Positions 7,144-16,725 of a DNA stretch of 55,852 nucleotides are shown here, in pieces. Under the pieces are notes generated by a model, which saw only the letters and a list, made by a program, of their open reading frames with translations, was not told where the DNA came from and searched no databases. Position 1 is the first letter of the stretch; each line of letters begins with the position of its first letter. Origin of the DNA: Peptococcaceae bacterium UBA6116 (GTDB taxonomy: Bacteria; Bacillota; Desulfitobacteriia; Desulfitobacteriales; Syntrophobotulaceae); NCBI GenBank assembly GCA_002423425.1, contig DIWC01000028.1:1-55852 (forward strand). The letters run 5' to 3'. The translations under genes and the position numbers were made by a program.

Positions 7144-8402
7144 TTAAGCATATTCCAAGCCGAACCGGATGTCATTCCTTCCACATCGGGATAGGCGCTT
7201 TCTCCATGCTGTGTAATATCAAGGCCGGATTCTTGCTCATTAACTGTAGCGGCTAAGGGAGTGATCAAGTCAACCACCTTGAGGATCAGGAAAGTAACGA
7301 TACCCGAATAGGCAAAGGTTGCAAGAATAGCGATAAGTTGAATCCCAACTTGAGTAAGACCGCCGCCATAGAAAAGACCGTTAGCTCCATTGGGATTCAA
7401 TGAGGTGGTGCAAAAAAGACCTGCCGCAAATGTTCCCCATGTTCCTCCAATACCGTGGATGCCAAAAGCGTCAAGCGCATCGTCATAACCAAGTTTTTCT
7501 TTCAAATAGGAAACTGCAAAGTAGCAAAGACCTGAAGAGATCAAACCGATTGCTATGGCAGCCAATGGTGAGACGAAAGCACAGGCGGGAGTTATTGCAC
7601 CAAGTCCGGCAAGCATACCGGAGACAGCACCAAGCATGGTAGGTTTTCCGCGGTGTAGTTTCTCAACCAATAGCCAGCCAAGAAATCCGGCGCAGGCGGA
7701 TACATGAGTGGTTGTTAAGGCTAAAACTGCGATACCGTCCGCTGCTAATTCACTGCCGGCATTAAAACCGAACCAACCGAACCAAAGAAGTCCGGCACCC
7801 AGAATAACATAAGGCAGATTATGGGGGATTGTTTTCTCCGTATCTTTATTAATACGCTTGCCTATTACCAAAGCGGCAATTAAACCGGAAAAACCGGAAC
7901 TGATATGAACTACTGTACCACCCGCAAAGTCCAGGACTCCCAAATCCTGCAGCCATCCTCCTCCCCAGACCCAATGGGCTATGGGAACATAGACCAAAAG
8001 GCTCCAAAGGCTGATAAGAAGGATATAAGCTGGGAATCTTAAGCGTTCAGCTGTCGCGCCTGTCATAATAGCCGGAGTAATAATGGCAAACATAAGCTGA
8101 AAGATCATGAATAACATATGCGGAATGGTTGCACTGCCATCTCTAGGTGTCAACAAGACTCCCTTAAGTCCCAAAAAGCTTAGATTGCCAATTACGTTAC
8201 CTACATCAGGCCCAAAGGCTAAAGTGTAACCCACAATTATCCAAATAAGCGTTACTATTCCTATCGAAGCAATACTCTGCATCATAATAGACAAGACATG
8301 GCGTTTTTTAACCAACCCGCCATAAAAGAAGGCCAGACCGGGAACCATCAGGAATACGAGGCCAGTACATACTATCATAAAAGCTGTGTCGGCGTTATTC
8401 AT
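7140..8402 (-). CDS. amt: Ammonium transporter, Amt family
   Basis: This 420-aa protein has about eleven membrane helices. It begins NADTAFMIVCTGLVFLMVPG and contains FFYGGLVKKRHVLS, AHWVWGGGWL (pore His143) and DAFGIHGIGGTWGTFAAG (second pore histidine). It moves ammonium/ammonia across the cytoplasmic membrane for nitrogen assimilation. No signal sequence or extra domain is present. A PII (glnK) gene, the frequent partner, is absent on both sides. The leader upstream contains a terminator-like structure (8452-8514), so expression is probably controlled by attenuation. It converges on the lytic transglycosylase gene with a few bases of overlap. Confidence 0.95.
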   Translation of the reverse strand: MNNADTAFMIVCTGLVFLMVPGLAFFYGGLVKKRHVLSIMMQSIASIGIVTLIWIIVGYTLAFGPDVGNVIGNLSFLGLKGVLLTPRDGSATIPHMLFMIFQLMFAIITPAIMTGATAERLRFPAYILLISLWSLLVYVPIAHWVWGGGWLQDLGVLDFAGGTVVHISSGFSGLIAALVIGKRINKDTEKTIPHNLPYVILGAGLLWFGWFGFNAGSELAADGIAVLALTTTHVSACAGFLGWLLVEKLHRGKPTMLGAVSGMLAGLGAITPACAFVSPLAAIAIGLISSGLCYFAVSYLKEKLGYDDALDAFGIHGIGGTWGTFAAGLFCTTSLNPNGANGLFYGGGLTQVGIQLIAILATFAYSGIVTFLILKVVDLITPLAATVNEQESGLDITQHGESAYPDVEGMTSGSAWNMLN

Positions 8403-8451
8403 ATTGTCACTCCCTATTAAAATTAATTTTTTTAATTTTTAATTTTTATTA

Positions 8452-8514
8452 AAAAAAAAGAGAAAGCCTTACAAGGCAGTTCGCGTGAACTGTCCAAGTA
8501 AGGCTTCATTGCCT
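8452..8514 (-). promoter_or_regulatory. Attenuator in the amt leader, ANTAR-like antiterminator hairpin
   Basis: On the minus strand a long terminator stem (AAGCCTTAC against GTAAGGCTT, enclosing CAGTTC/GAACTG) is followed by a run of nine T, 50 nt ahead of the amt start. The alternative hairpin AGGC-AATGAA-GCCT (8514-8501) uses the 5' arm of the terminator and has a six-base loop with A at position 1 and G at position 4, the signature of ANTAR-protein binding sites. The second hairpin normally seen upstream in ANTAR targets is not evident. The rest of 8515-8729 is AT-rich, and I see no gene in it. Confidence 0.5.
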
Positions 8515-8729
8515 AAGAAAATATTAAGGTTATTTAGTAAAACTGTAAAGAGATAGATCGAATGTATACAGTATGCAGAGCGCAATAAGGGAATTAGTCT
8601 TGAATATCCTTTATTATTGGGATAACCTAATAATCATCAGCCAAAAATATATTGCTTATTGTTTAATAAAATAACAAAAAGCAATCGTAGTACAACAAAT
8701 AGGTTTTTTTTGTACAAGAAAGGACAAAG

Positions 8730-9455
8730 ATGGATACAAAGAGATATATATTTTTTGATTGTATGGAAACACTTATTGATATGTATGAGTTACCAGGAGA
8801 ATCTGAGTATGCTCTTTGGGCTTACCAAGGTTCGGGGGTTGAACATTTTTGGGATAATCCCGGTCAGTTTATTGAGCAATTTGACAAGGTACACAGGATG
8901 CTGAAACAAAAAGTTCCGGTTCATAAGGAGTATGACATTGAAGAACGCTTTAACCTTGTCATTCAAGAAAGACTCAATAATAAAAATATAAAGGAATATA
9001 AGGAGATTATAATCAAACTGGTTGCAAACTATTGGCAAAAGTATAAAAGTATGTGTTACGTATCCCAAGAAGTTGTGGACACCTTGGGATTTCTGGCTGA
9101 AAAAAACCAAATGGCTATAATCTCCAATTTTATCGTTAAAGATGGGGTTGAAGAGCTTTTAAAAATAAATGGGCTGGAGAAATTTTTTGACATCGTAGTA
9201 ACTTCAGCAAACGAAGGATGGAGAAAACCACATCCTTATCTTTACAGCAAAGCCTTATCTGAGGCCGGAGCGACAGCAGCGGAAACAATATATATCGGCG
9301 ATGACTATGTCAACGATTACATTACCCCCAGCAGGCTAGGTTTTAAAGCTTTTCTTTATGACCGGAAAAATAACTATATACATGTCAAAAACAGGTTTAC
9401 TTCAATGTCTAGTCTAAAAAAAATAATTCCAACTATTTCAAGTATTATATTTTAG
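8730..9455 (+). CDS. HAD superfamily hydrolase (subfamily IA-like)
   Basis: The 241-aa protein shows the four HAD motifs: IFFDCMETL near residue 7 (nucleophile Asp, with Met between the two acidic positions), MAIISNF near 129 (motif II Ser), GWRKPHPYLY near 155 (motif III Lys) and YIGDDYVNDY near 183 (motif IV). A helical cap lies between motifs I and II. The family removes phosphate from small molecules or halide from haloacids. The usual Asp two residues after the nucleophile is Glu here (DCME), and the substrate cannot be predicted. The start follows GAAAGGAC. The stop lies 11 bp from an inverted IS end, but the C-terminus appears complete. Confidence 0.8.
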   Translation: MDTKRYIFFDCMETLIDMYELPGESEYALWAYQGSGVEHFWDNPGQFIEQFDKVHRMLKQKVPVHKEYDIEERFNLVIQERLNNKNIKEYKEIIIKLVANYWQKYKSMCYVSQEVVDTLGFLAEKNQMAIISNFIVKDGVEELLKINGLEKFFDIVVTSANEGWRKPHPYLYSKALSEAGATAAETIYIGDDYVNDYITPSRLGFKAFLYDRKNNYIHVKNRFTSMSSLKKIIPTISSIIF

Positions 9456-9465
9456 TCTGATCTAT

Positions 9466-9563
9466 AAATCCTGAATCCGTGATAAGTATATAATCTTAAG
9501 AAATAATCCTGCTCTTTGCAGGCTTTAAATGCAATTCATCCGGGAATGTCTGCGGGGCACAAT
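9466..9563 (-). mobile_element. Inverted copy of the IS end (solo fragment)
   Basis: These 98 bp are the reverse complement of 387-484 with one mismatch seen. They run from the presumed IS tip (AAATCCTGAATCCGTG) to TATTGTG in the outer arm of the palindromic element. No transposase sequence is attached. The two copies face each other across 485-9465, so the accessory segment between them is bordered by inverted IS ends. Confidence 0.75.
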
Positions 9564-9599
9564 ATTGTGTATATTTGTTTAAACACCCTTATGTCTTTA

Positions 9600-10445
9600 C
9601 TATCCTAATTGTTGACGAATTTTATCTATTTCGCCTTGTTTTAATTTATAACAGTGTTCATCCAGCGGAAACTGGTCTTGCAATACATCTTCTTTATAAT
9701 TTATTAGAGCCTCAAGAATCAACGAGTTTAAATCTAGATATTTTTTCACAAACTTTGGCGTAAAAGCGTCAAAAAAGCCCAGAGCGTCATGGACAATAAG
9801 AAGTTGACCGTGAACCTGCGGACCTGCTCCAATCCCGATGACAGGTATTTTAGCCCTCTCGGTGATAATCCCTGCAACTTCAGGCGGTACCGCTTCAAGC
9901 AGCAAAAGGCTAATTCCCGCTTCCTCCAAGATTCTGGCATCCTCAATAATTTTTAGAGCTCCATCACAGTCCCGGCCCTGGGATTTAAAACCACCCAACT
10001 GGGCAATGGATTGAGGAGTTAATCCCAAATGCCCCATGACAGGAATGGTGGCATTAACCAGTGCTTCTACGGTTGAAACTATATTAGCTCCTCCCTCAAG
10101 CTTAATGGCATCACATCCTGCTTCAGCCATATAACGTCCGGCATTGCGAATAGCCTCTTTTTTACTGACCTGATAAGACATGTAAGGCATATCCCCGACT
10201 AAAAAAGCGGTTGGGGCCCCTTTACGAACTGCCTCAGCATGGATAATCATAGGATCCATCGTCATTTTTAAGGTTGATTCATGCCCAAGTACCGTCATAG
10301 CCATCGAATCACCGCAGAGAACTATATCTATACCCGCTTTCTCCTCAAGCAGAGCCATTGGGTAATCATAACAAGTAAGCATCGATATTTTTTCTCCGGC
10401 TTTGACTTTTGCCTGCAAGGTATGAATAGTAACTTTTTGTCTCAT
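9600..10445 (-). CDS. panB: 3-methyl-2-oxobutanoate hydroxymethyltransferase
   Basis: The 281-aa product makes ketopantoate from 2-oxoisovalerate and 5,10-methylene-tetrahydrofolate, the first step of pantothenate (coenzyme A) synthesis. Family motifs are MLTCYDYPMALLEEKAG, DIVLCGDSMAMTVLGHEST (metal-binding Asp), FLVGDMPYMSY, AIKLEGG, VMGHLGLTPQS and PVIGIGAGP. Length is typical for PanB. The ATG at 10445 follows GGAGGGAGAAAGG; five in-frame codons upstream overlap that ribosome site and are unlikely to be used. panC and panD are not in the window, so the pathway genes are scattered in this genome. Confidence 0.95.
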   Translation of the reverse strand: MRQKVTIHTLQAKVKAGEKISMLTCYDYPMALLEEKAGIDIVLCGDSMAMTVLGHESTLKMTMDPMIIHAEAVRKGAPTAFLVGDMPYMSYQVSKKEAIRNAGRYMAEAGCDAIKLEGGANIVSTVEALVNATIPVMGHLGLTPQSIAQLGGFKSQGRDCDGALKIIEDARILEEAGISLLLLEAVPPEVAGIITERAKIPVIGIGAGPQVHGQLLIVHDALGFFDAFTPKFVKKYLDLNSLILEALINYKEDVLQDQFPLDEHCYKLKQGEIDKIRQQLG

Positions 10446-10624
10446 CCTTTCTCCCTCCAAAAAAGTATAAAGTAGTTTTTATCTTATATTTTTTTCGTAA
10501 CTCCAATTACTTATATAATATATACTATCCCTGGCTTTATGTCTACCCCTTGCTTACACAATTCCGCCACTGAAGCACATTAAAGACTTCTAGCATTGAA
10601 TACTTCCTTGATTTTTATTCTTTT

Positions 10625-13441
10625 TTAGAGATACTTCTTAAGAACTTCCCCTGTGTAAGAACCGGGACAAGCTGCTACTTCTTCAGGCATCCCCGCTGTA
10701 ACCACTTCTCCGCCGCGGCTGCCCCCTTCCGGACCAAGATCAATAATATAGTCGGCAGTCTTTATGACATCAAGGTTGTGTTCAATAACGAGCACCGAAT
10801 CCCCAGTCTCAACAAGACGGTGCAGAATAGTCAATAGTTTGTCCACGTCGGCGATATGCAAACCGGTAGTCGGTTCATCGAGAATATATAAAGTTTTCCC
10901 TGTACTGCGTCGGCTAAGTTCTGTAGCCAGTTTAACCCGTTGGGCTTCCCCTCCGGAAAGAGTGGTTGCAGGCTGCCCAAGTTTGATATACCCGAGGCCA
11001 ACATCTTGCAAAGTCTGCATTTTACGTGCAATACGTGGAACCGCAGCAAAAAAGTCCAGAGCTTCATCGACAGTCATGTCAAGAACCTGAGCAATGTTTT
11101 TGCCTTTGAAGTTTACTTCCAGCGTCTCTCGGTTATAACGCTGCCCCCGGCAAATTTCGCAAGGAACATAAACATCGGGAAGGAAGTGCATTTCAATTTT
11201 AATGATTCCATCCCCTCGGCAGGCCTCGCAGCGTCCACCTTTGACATTAAAGCTGAACCTGCCCTGTTTATAGCCTCTAATCTTAGCCTCTGCTGTTTGG
11301 GAAAAAAGATCACGGATAAAATTAAATACTCCGGTATAAGTAGCCGGATTTGACCTCGGGGTCCGGCCTATAGGGGACTGGTCAATATCTATGACTTTAT
11401 CAATATGTTCCAGCCCTTTTATTTCTTTGTAAATTCCCGGCCTGACTTTGCTGCTAATTCCCAATTCAGCCTGTAATCCTTTATACAAGACTTCATTTAC
11501 CAAAGTGCTTTTGCCTGAACCCGACACTCCCGTTACACAGGTCATGACTCCCAGCGGAATCTTAACTTGGAGGTCTTTAAGGTTATTTTGGGCAGCACCA
11601 ATCACTTCCAGCCATTTGCCGTTCGGTTGATGTCTTATTGCCGGAACCTCAATCTTCTTGCGACCGCTTTGATATTGGCCTGTGACCGACTCATCACATG
11701 CCATTATTTCCTCCATCGTCCCCTGGGCTACAATCTTTCCTCCATGAACACCGGCCCCGGGTCCGATATCAATAATATGATCAGCTGCGAGCATTGTATC
11801 TTCATCATGTTCTACCACAATTAAAGTATTACCGAGATCACGCAGGTTTTTTAAGGTTTTTAAAAGCCTGTCGTTATCCCGTTGGTGCAGACCTATGCTT
11901 GGTTCATCGAGAACATATAGGACTCCGGTCAGGCTGGAACCAATCTGGGTAGCCAGTCTGATCCTTTGCGCTTCCCCCCCGGAAAGAGTACCGGCCGCTC
12001 TATCCAGGGTTAAGTAGTCTAGGCCGACGTTAACGAGAAATCCAAGTCTCTCCCGGATCTCTTTCAGTACCTGACGGGCAATGGTTTGTTCTTTGGCACT
12101 TAATGTTAACTTACCAAAGAAATCCAAAGAATCCAGTACCGTAAGCTTAGTAAGCTCATAAATGGAGAGGTCTCCAACTTTAACAGCCAATACTTCGGGT
12201 TTAAGCCTTTTGCCCTGACAGGAAGGACAAGGCTTTTCGTCCATGTAACTTTCGATGTCCGTCTGTACATAATCGGAAGTAGACTCTTTATGTCTTCTAT
12301 TAAAGTAGGGAACCAACCCCTCAAAAGGTGCCCGCCAATATTTTAACTCATTGAAAATATTGAAATAACTAAACTTAATGGAGATATCCGAACCAAAAAC
12401 CAACGCATCCCATTGTTCCGGCGTGAGCTCCCGGACCGGAGTATCCAGACTAAACTCCAATTTCTCGGCCAAGCCCTGCAGCAGAGCAGGATAATACGAT
12501 GAGCTGGACTTAGCCCAGGGGATAATAGCTCCTTCGTTAATAGATTTACTGCGGTCAGGTATAATTAAATCTATATCTGCTTCGAGATCAGCTCCTAAAC
12601 CTGTACAAGCCGGACAAGCACCAAAGGGGCTGTTAAAAGAAAACAACCTTGGGGTAATCTCGTCTATGCCAATACCGCAATCCGGGCAGGCGAAGTTTTC
12701 ACTGAAAAGCAGTGTTTCTTTTTCCATGACATCTACCAGAACAGTCCCCTCACCCACTTTCAGCGCTGTTTCCAAGGAATCGGCAAGCCGAGTCGCATTA
12801 TCTGCTTTCAGAGATATTCTGTCGACTACAACTTCGATCGAATGTTTTTTGTTTTTTTCCAGGACTATTTCTTCACTTAGATCCCTGGCTTCGCCATCCA
12901 CTCTGACCCGGACGTAGCCATTTTTTCTAATCTGATCAAGCGTTCTGGTATGTTCCCCTTTTTTCCCCCGAACAACCGGAGCCAGAATCTGCATACGGGT
13001 CTTTTCCGGGTAAGTCAGCAGCTGATCAACCATTTGCTGTACTGTTTGCTGGCTTATCTCCTTCCCGCATTCTGGGCAATGAGGATGTCCAATCCGGGCA
13101 TAGAGCAGCCTTAGATAATCGTAAATTTCCGTAACCGTTCCTACTGTGGACCGGGGATTGCGGCTCGTGGTCTTTTGATCAATGGAAATCGCCGGCGATA
13201 GTCCTTCTATATAATCAACATCTGGTTTGTCCATCTGCCCCAAAAACTGACGGGCATATGCCGAGAGGGATTCCACATAACGTCTCTGCCCTTCAGCGTA
13301 GATGGTATCAAAAGCTAAGGAAGATTTGCCTGACCCTGAAAGACCGGTAATTACCACAAGTTTATCTCTAGGAATATCTACATCTATATTCTTAAGGTTG
13401 TGTACCCTGGCTCCACGAACCTTAATATATTCCTGTGCCAT
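10625..13441 (-). CDS. uvrA: Excinuclease ABC subunit A
   Basis: The 938-aa ABC-type ATPase is the damage-recognition subunit of nucleotide excision repair. It has two nucleotide-binding halves: Walker A GLSGSGKSSLAF near residue 33 and GVSGSGKSTLVNEVL near 640, with signatures LSGGEAQRIRLATQIG and LSGGEAQRVKLATELS. Zinc-binding cysteine modules are CPECG, CPDCG...CPACTGLG, CPSCQG and CEACRG...CEICRG. The length is standard. The ATG at 13441 sits behind GGAGGTAAAA and lies 50 bp from the uvrB stop, so uvrB and uvrA form an operon transcribed leftward. UvrA works as a dimer with UvrB on cytoplasmic DNA. Confidence 0.97.
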   Translation of the reverse strand: MAQEYIKVRGARVHNLKNIDVDIPRDKLVVITGLSGSGKSSLAFDTIYAEGQRRYVESLSAYARQFLGQMDKPDVDYIEGLSPAISIDQKTTSRNPRSTVGTVTEIYDYLRLLYARIGHPHCPECGKEISQQTVQQMVDQLLTYPEKTRMQILAPVVRGKKGEHTRTLDQIRKNGYVRVRVDGEARDLSEEIVLEKNKKHSIEVVVDRISLKADNATRLADSLETALKVGEGTVLVDVMEKETLLFSENFACPDCGIGIDEITPRLFSFNSPFGACPACTGLGADLEADIDLIIPDRSKSINEGAIIPWAKSSSSYYPALLQGLAEKLEFSLDTPVRELTPEQWDALVFGSDISIKFSYFNIFNELKYWRAPFEGLVPYFNRRHKESTSDYVQTDIESYMDEKPCPSCQGKRLKPEVLAVKVGDLSIYELTKLTVLDSLDFFGKLTLSAKEQTIARQVLKEIRERLGFLVNVGLDYLTLDRAAGTLSGGEAQRIRLATQIGSSLTGVLYVLDEPSIGLHQRDNDRLLKTLKNLRDLGNTLIVVEHDEDTMLAADHIIDIGPGAGVHGGKIVAQGTMEEIMACDESVTGQYQSGRKKIEVPAIRHQPNGKWLEVIGAAQNNLKDLQVKIPLGVMTCVTGVSGSGKSTLVNEVLYKGLQAELGISSKVRPGIYKEIKGLEHIDKVIDIDQSPIGRTPRSNPATYTGVFNFIRDLFSQTAEAKIRGYKQGRFSFNVKGGRCEACRGDGIIKIEMHFLPDVYVPCEICRGQRYNRETLEVNFKGKNIAQVLDMTVDEALDFFAAVPRIARKMQTLQDVGLGYIKLGQPATTLSGGEAQRVKLATELSRRSTGKTLYILDEPTTGLHIADVDKLLTILHRLVETGDSVLVIEHNLDVIKTADYIIDLGPEGGSRGGEVVTAGMPEEVAACPGSYTGEVLKKYL

Positions 13442-13491
13442 TTTTACCTCCAAACATTATGCTTCTGGCTTTTTTATGTTTGTTTATGACC

Positions 13492-15540
13492 TTATGAAAA
13501 TTGTTTTCTCCTCTGACCTTTTCTTTCGCTTCCATTGTAGATCTTCTTGCCGGAATTGCTTTTGCTTCTGGTGACTGTTCCTCCCTTAAACTCAATAATC
13601 GTATCACGGAGGTCGGCAGCCCTTTCAAAATCAAGTTCCTTAGCCGCTTTGAGCATTTCCGCTTCCAAGTTTCTAATAAAGTTATCTCTTTCCTCAGAGG
13701 AAAGACCTCCGCCTTTGCCTCCGTAGGCCGCACTCTTCTCAGCTACCGCTGTGGCTTCAGGAATCTGATAAATCTGTTTACGAATAGTTTGGGGAATGAT
13801 TCCGTGTTTTTGGTTATATGCAGTCTGTACGGCTCTTCGACGGTTTGTTTCTTCAATAGCTATTTTCATAGAACGTGTGACGCTGCCGGCATACATAATT
13901 ACTTGACCATTGACATTGCGGGCTGCTCGGCCCGTAGTCTGAATGAGAGACCGCTCCGACCGCAAAAAACCTTCTTTATCTGCATCCAGAATCGCAACTA
14001 AAGATACTTCCGGTAGGTCTAACCCTTCACGCAGAAGATTGATTCCCACAATAACATCAATTTTTCCGAGACGAAGTTCTCGTAAGATTTCTAATCTCTC
14101 CAATGTAGAAATATCAGAATGAAGATACTTAACTTTGATGTTGAGTTGCTTAAGGTAATCAGTAAGATCTTCGGACATTCTTTTGGTCAATGTAGTTACA
14201 AGTATTCTTTCGTCTCTGGCTATACGCTGATTAATTTGGCCTATTAAGTCATCGATTTGTCCTTTAGTAGGTTTAACAATTATCTCAGGGTCAATCAGCC
14301 CTGTTGGCCGGATTATCTGTTCCACTAATTCCCGGCAGTGTTCAAGTTCATAGGATCCGGGAGTAGCACTAACATAAACTTTTTGCGGAGTGAGAAGCTC
14401 AAATTCGGGGAACCGCAATGGACGGTTGTCCATCGCTGAAGGCAGCCGGAAACCATGTTCTACTAAAGTGGATTTTCGTGACCTGTCTCCCTCGTACATT
14501 CCCCTGACCTGCGGAAGGGTTTGATGAGACTCATCAATAAACATCAGAAAATCCTTAGGGAAAAAATGCAGTAAAGTATAAGGAGTTTCCTCCGGTTGTC
14601 TAAAAGTCAGATGCCGTGAATAATTTTCAATCCCATTGCAAAAGCCCATTTCCCTAAGCATCTCAAGATCATAGCGTGTCCTCTGTTCCAAACGTTGGGC
14701 TTCCAAAAGTTTTTCCCGGGAGCGGAAAAACGCCAGTCGTTCTTCTAATTCAGCTTCTATATTTTCTGTAGCCAGCATTACTTTTTCCTTTTCGGTCACA
14801 TAATGAGAATTAGGAAAGATCGATACATGCTTGCGTTCACCTAATATCTCGCCTGTTAAGATATTAACTTCGTAAAGGTGTTCAATCTCATCTCCAAACA
14901 TCTCTACTCTGATCGCTTTCTCACTTGAGGATGCCGGACAGATTTCCACAACATCCCCTCTTACTCTGAATGTCCCGCGCAAAAAGGAAAGATCATTACG
15001 ATCATACTGTATTTCCACAAGTTTACGCAGCATTTGATTGCGTTCAATCTCTTGCCCTTGTCTTAAAGATAGAACCATATCCCGGTACTCATCTGGAGAA
15101 CCCATACCATAGATACAGGAAACACTTGCAACTACAATAACATCTTTTTTTTCGAACAAGGATGCCGTTGCCGAGTGTCTAAGCTTTTCGATTTCCTCGT
15201 TAATCGAGGCATCTTTTTCAATATAGGTATCGCTGGAAGCAACATAAGCCTCAGGCTGATAGTAATCATAATAGCTGACAAAATACTCTACGGAATTTTC
15301 CGGAAAGAACTCTTTGAATTCACTGTAAAGCTGCCCTGCCAATGTCTTATTATGGGCGAGAACCAAGGTTGGCTTTTGTATCTGTTCAATAATGCTGGCC
15401 ATCGTAAAGGTTTTGCCTGAACCCGTAACTCCTAAAAGAGTTTGATGTTTGTTCCCTCCCAAAATTCCCTGCGTAAGCTTGTCCACAGCTTCCGGTTGAT
15501 CCCCCGATAATTTGTAGGGAGCCCTGAGACGAAATTCCAT
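13492..15540 (-). CDS. uvrB: Excinuclease ABC subunit B
   Basis: The 682-aa helicase-like subunit is loaded onto damaged DNA by UvrA and recruits UvrC. It shows Walker A GVTGSGKTFTMA near residue 38, the beta-hairpin region YYDYYQPEAYV, DESH in motif II, ATPGSYELEH, NLLREGLDLPEVSLVAILDADKEG split across helicase motifs V-VI, TGRAARN, and the C-terminal UVR motif (AAKELDFERAADLRD) that contacts UvrC. A tail of about 30 basic, low-complexity residues follows the UVR motif and is longer than usual. The ATG at 15540 follows GGAAGGAAG; longer frames upstream lack support. Confidence 0.97.
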   Translation of the reverse strand: MEFRLRAPYKLSGDQPEAVDKLTQGILGGNKHQTLLGVTGSGKTFTMASIIEQIQKPTLVLAHNKTLAGQLYSEFKEFFPENSVEYFVSYYDYYQPEAYVASSDTYIEKDASINEEIEKLRHSATASLFEKKDVIVVASVSCIYGMGSPDEYRDMVLSLRQGQEIERNQMLRKLVEIQYDRNDLSFLRGTFRVRGDVVEICPASSSEKAIRVEMFGDEIEHLYEVNILTGEILGERKHVSIFPNSHYVTEKEKVMLATENIEAELEERLAFFRSREKLLEAQRLEQRTRYDLEMLREMGFCNGIENYSRHLTFRQPEETPYTLLHFFPKDFLMFIDESHQTLPQVRGMYEGDRSRKSTLVEHGFRLPSAMDNRPLRFPEFELLTPQKVYVSATPGSYELEHCRELVEQIIRPTGLIDPEIIVKPTKGQIDDLIGQINQRIARDERILVTTLTKRMSEDLTDYLKQLNIKVKYLHSDISTLERLEILRELRLGKIDVIVGINLLREGLDLPEVSLVAILDADKEGFLRSERSLIQTTGRAARNVNGQVIMYAGSVTRSMKIAIEETNRRRAVQTAYNQKHGIIPQTIRKQIYQIPEATAVAEKSAAYGGKGGGLSSEERDNFIRNLEAEMLKAAKELDFERAADLRDTIIEFKGGTVTRSKSNSGKKIYNGSERKGQRRKQFS

Positions 15541-15587
15541 AGATTTTGACTTCCTTCCATTAAGAAAAAACAATTATCTTTATTAAC

Positions 15588-15596
15588 ATTATAGCA
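15588..15596 (-). promoter_or_regulatory. Extended -10 promoter of uvrBA
   Basis: TGCTATAAT on the minus strand is a perfect extended -10 element about 48 bp upstream of the uvrB start. No good -35 is present. I found no palindrome of the CGAAC...GTTCG type expected for LexA between it and uvrB. Confidence 0.5.
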
Positions 15597-15610
15597 TACA
15601 TAAATTGTTT

Positions 15611-16624
15611 TTATTTCATTCCTTCTTTCTCTCTCAAATCAGATAGAATACTGCTTAAAAGTTCACTGCGAAGGTCGTCTATTCCACGGAAATTCACAGT
15701 ATCGTTAATATGGCTTTTTAATTCGATCCTTGCCGTTTTATAATCTTCGAGAATTTCAGTCAACTCATCGCTATGTTTTTTCTTGAATCCCTGTTCTTCT
15801 ATCTTAGAAGGGTTACCCTTCCAAACTGCCAGATTTTTTTCCGGGAAAATAATCCCAAGAATTGCAGAAGGATTTAAGGGATTAACAATTATCTCTACGA
15901 CTTGACCAAGGAACCTTACTTCCTGCAGAATGTCGACAAGCATGTTTGACGAATCTCTTCCTTCTAAACAAATTCTATCAAAATCTTTAATATATTTCGG
16001 TGCAAGATTAAGCCAGCCGTCCAATTGCAGAGCATGCAAAAAGCAGAAAGAGAGACAGTCTTTTTTGACCTTGGAAAGTATTTCTGTCACTTCGTTAAAC
16101 CCAGATGAAGTTGCTCCGGAATTATTCATTTGCAATATACTTTTTAAAGATATGAACGTATTTTCATCTTGGGATCCAATAGGATAATCTTCCTTGAGCC
16201 GGCAAATAATTTCCTGTTCAATTCCTAATAAGATTTCTTCCAGATGCTTAATCCTAACTTGATGCTCTTCTAGTTTACTCTGCCGACAATATGAGCGAAA
16301 ACTAATTTCTCTGTAATATTCTTTTTTGGGCATGGTATGCGGAATAAATTCATTTTCATCAAGCAAACATAATTTTTGTTTGGAAAGATATAATCCGGCA
16401 ACGGAATCCGTTTCTCTTAAAGAACGAATATAATCAACATCATAGCCTCGATCAATCAGTTGGATGCCGATTAGTTTTATCATGGTAGATTTGCCTGTTC
16501 CCGGCCCACCTGTAAGAATATATCTATGTATTGTATCTCTTAATAACTCCGGCAACATAGATATGTATCCGCAAGGGGTAAACGCTTCCGTAAAATAGTG
16601 TCTGATTCCGGCCGTATTTCTCAC
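15611..16624 (-). CDS. P-loop ATPase of the PRK06851 type, function unknown
   Basis: The 337-aa protein has an N-terminal Walker A, YILTGGPGTGKSTMIKLIG at about residues 35-53, preceded by RHYFTEAFTPCGYIS, which matches the conserved Firmicutes family of uncharacterised nucleotide kinase-like ATPases (PRK06851). The typical family protein is about 360 aa and duplicated; here a second P-loop is not seen in the C-terminal half. The central part is helical (EEHQVRIKHLEEILLGIEQE). The GTG start at 16624 follows GGGAGGAATTAC. It lies leftward and is separated from uvrB by its own short gap. No substrate can be inferred from the neighbours. Confidence 0.6.
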   Translation of the reverse strand: MRNTAGIRHYFTEAFTPCGYISMLPELLRDTIHRYILTGGPGTGKSTMIKLIGIQLIDRGYDVDYIRSLRETDSVAGLYLSKQKLCLLDENEFIPHTMPKKEYYREISFRSYCRQSKLEEHQVRIKHLEEILLGIEQEIICRLKEDYPIGSQDENTFISLKSILQMNNSGATSSGFNEVTEILSKVKKDCLSFCFLHALQLDGWLNLAPKYIKDFDRICLEGRDSSNMLVDILQEVRFLGQVVEIIVNPLNPSAILGIIFPEKNLAVWKGNPSKIEEQGFKKKHSDELTEILEDYKTARIELKSHINDTVNFRGIDDLRSELLSSILSDLREKEGMK

Positions 16625-16716
16625 CGTAATTCCTCCCGTTCAAAGAATACTTGTGTTGTGTTTTATTCTATGCGCAAAAAAATACCAAGGTTCATAATTT
16701 TTTTTTACCCTAAATG

Positions 16717-16725
16717 TGATATACT
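16717..16725 (+). promoter_or_regulatory. Extended -10 promoter of metY
   Basis: TGATATACT forms an extended -10 element 75 bp upstream of the metY start. No SAM riboswitch (S-box) or T-box fits in the short leader that follows. Confidence 0.45.

Noticed and set aside
8466..8729. A T-box or known metabolite riboswitch before amt
   Set aside because: No T-box sequence (TGGNACC type), S-box or glutamine-riboswitch core is visible; only the attenuator near the gene is supported.
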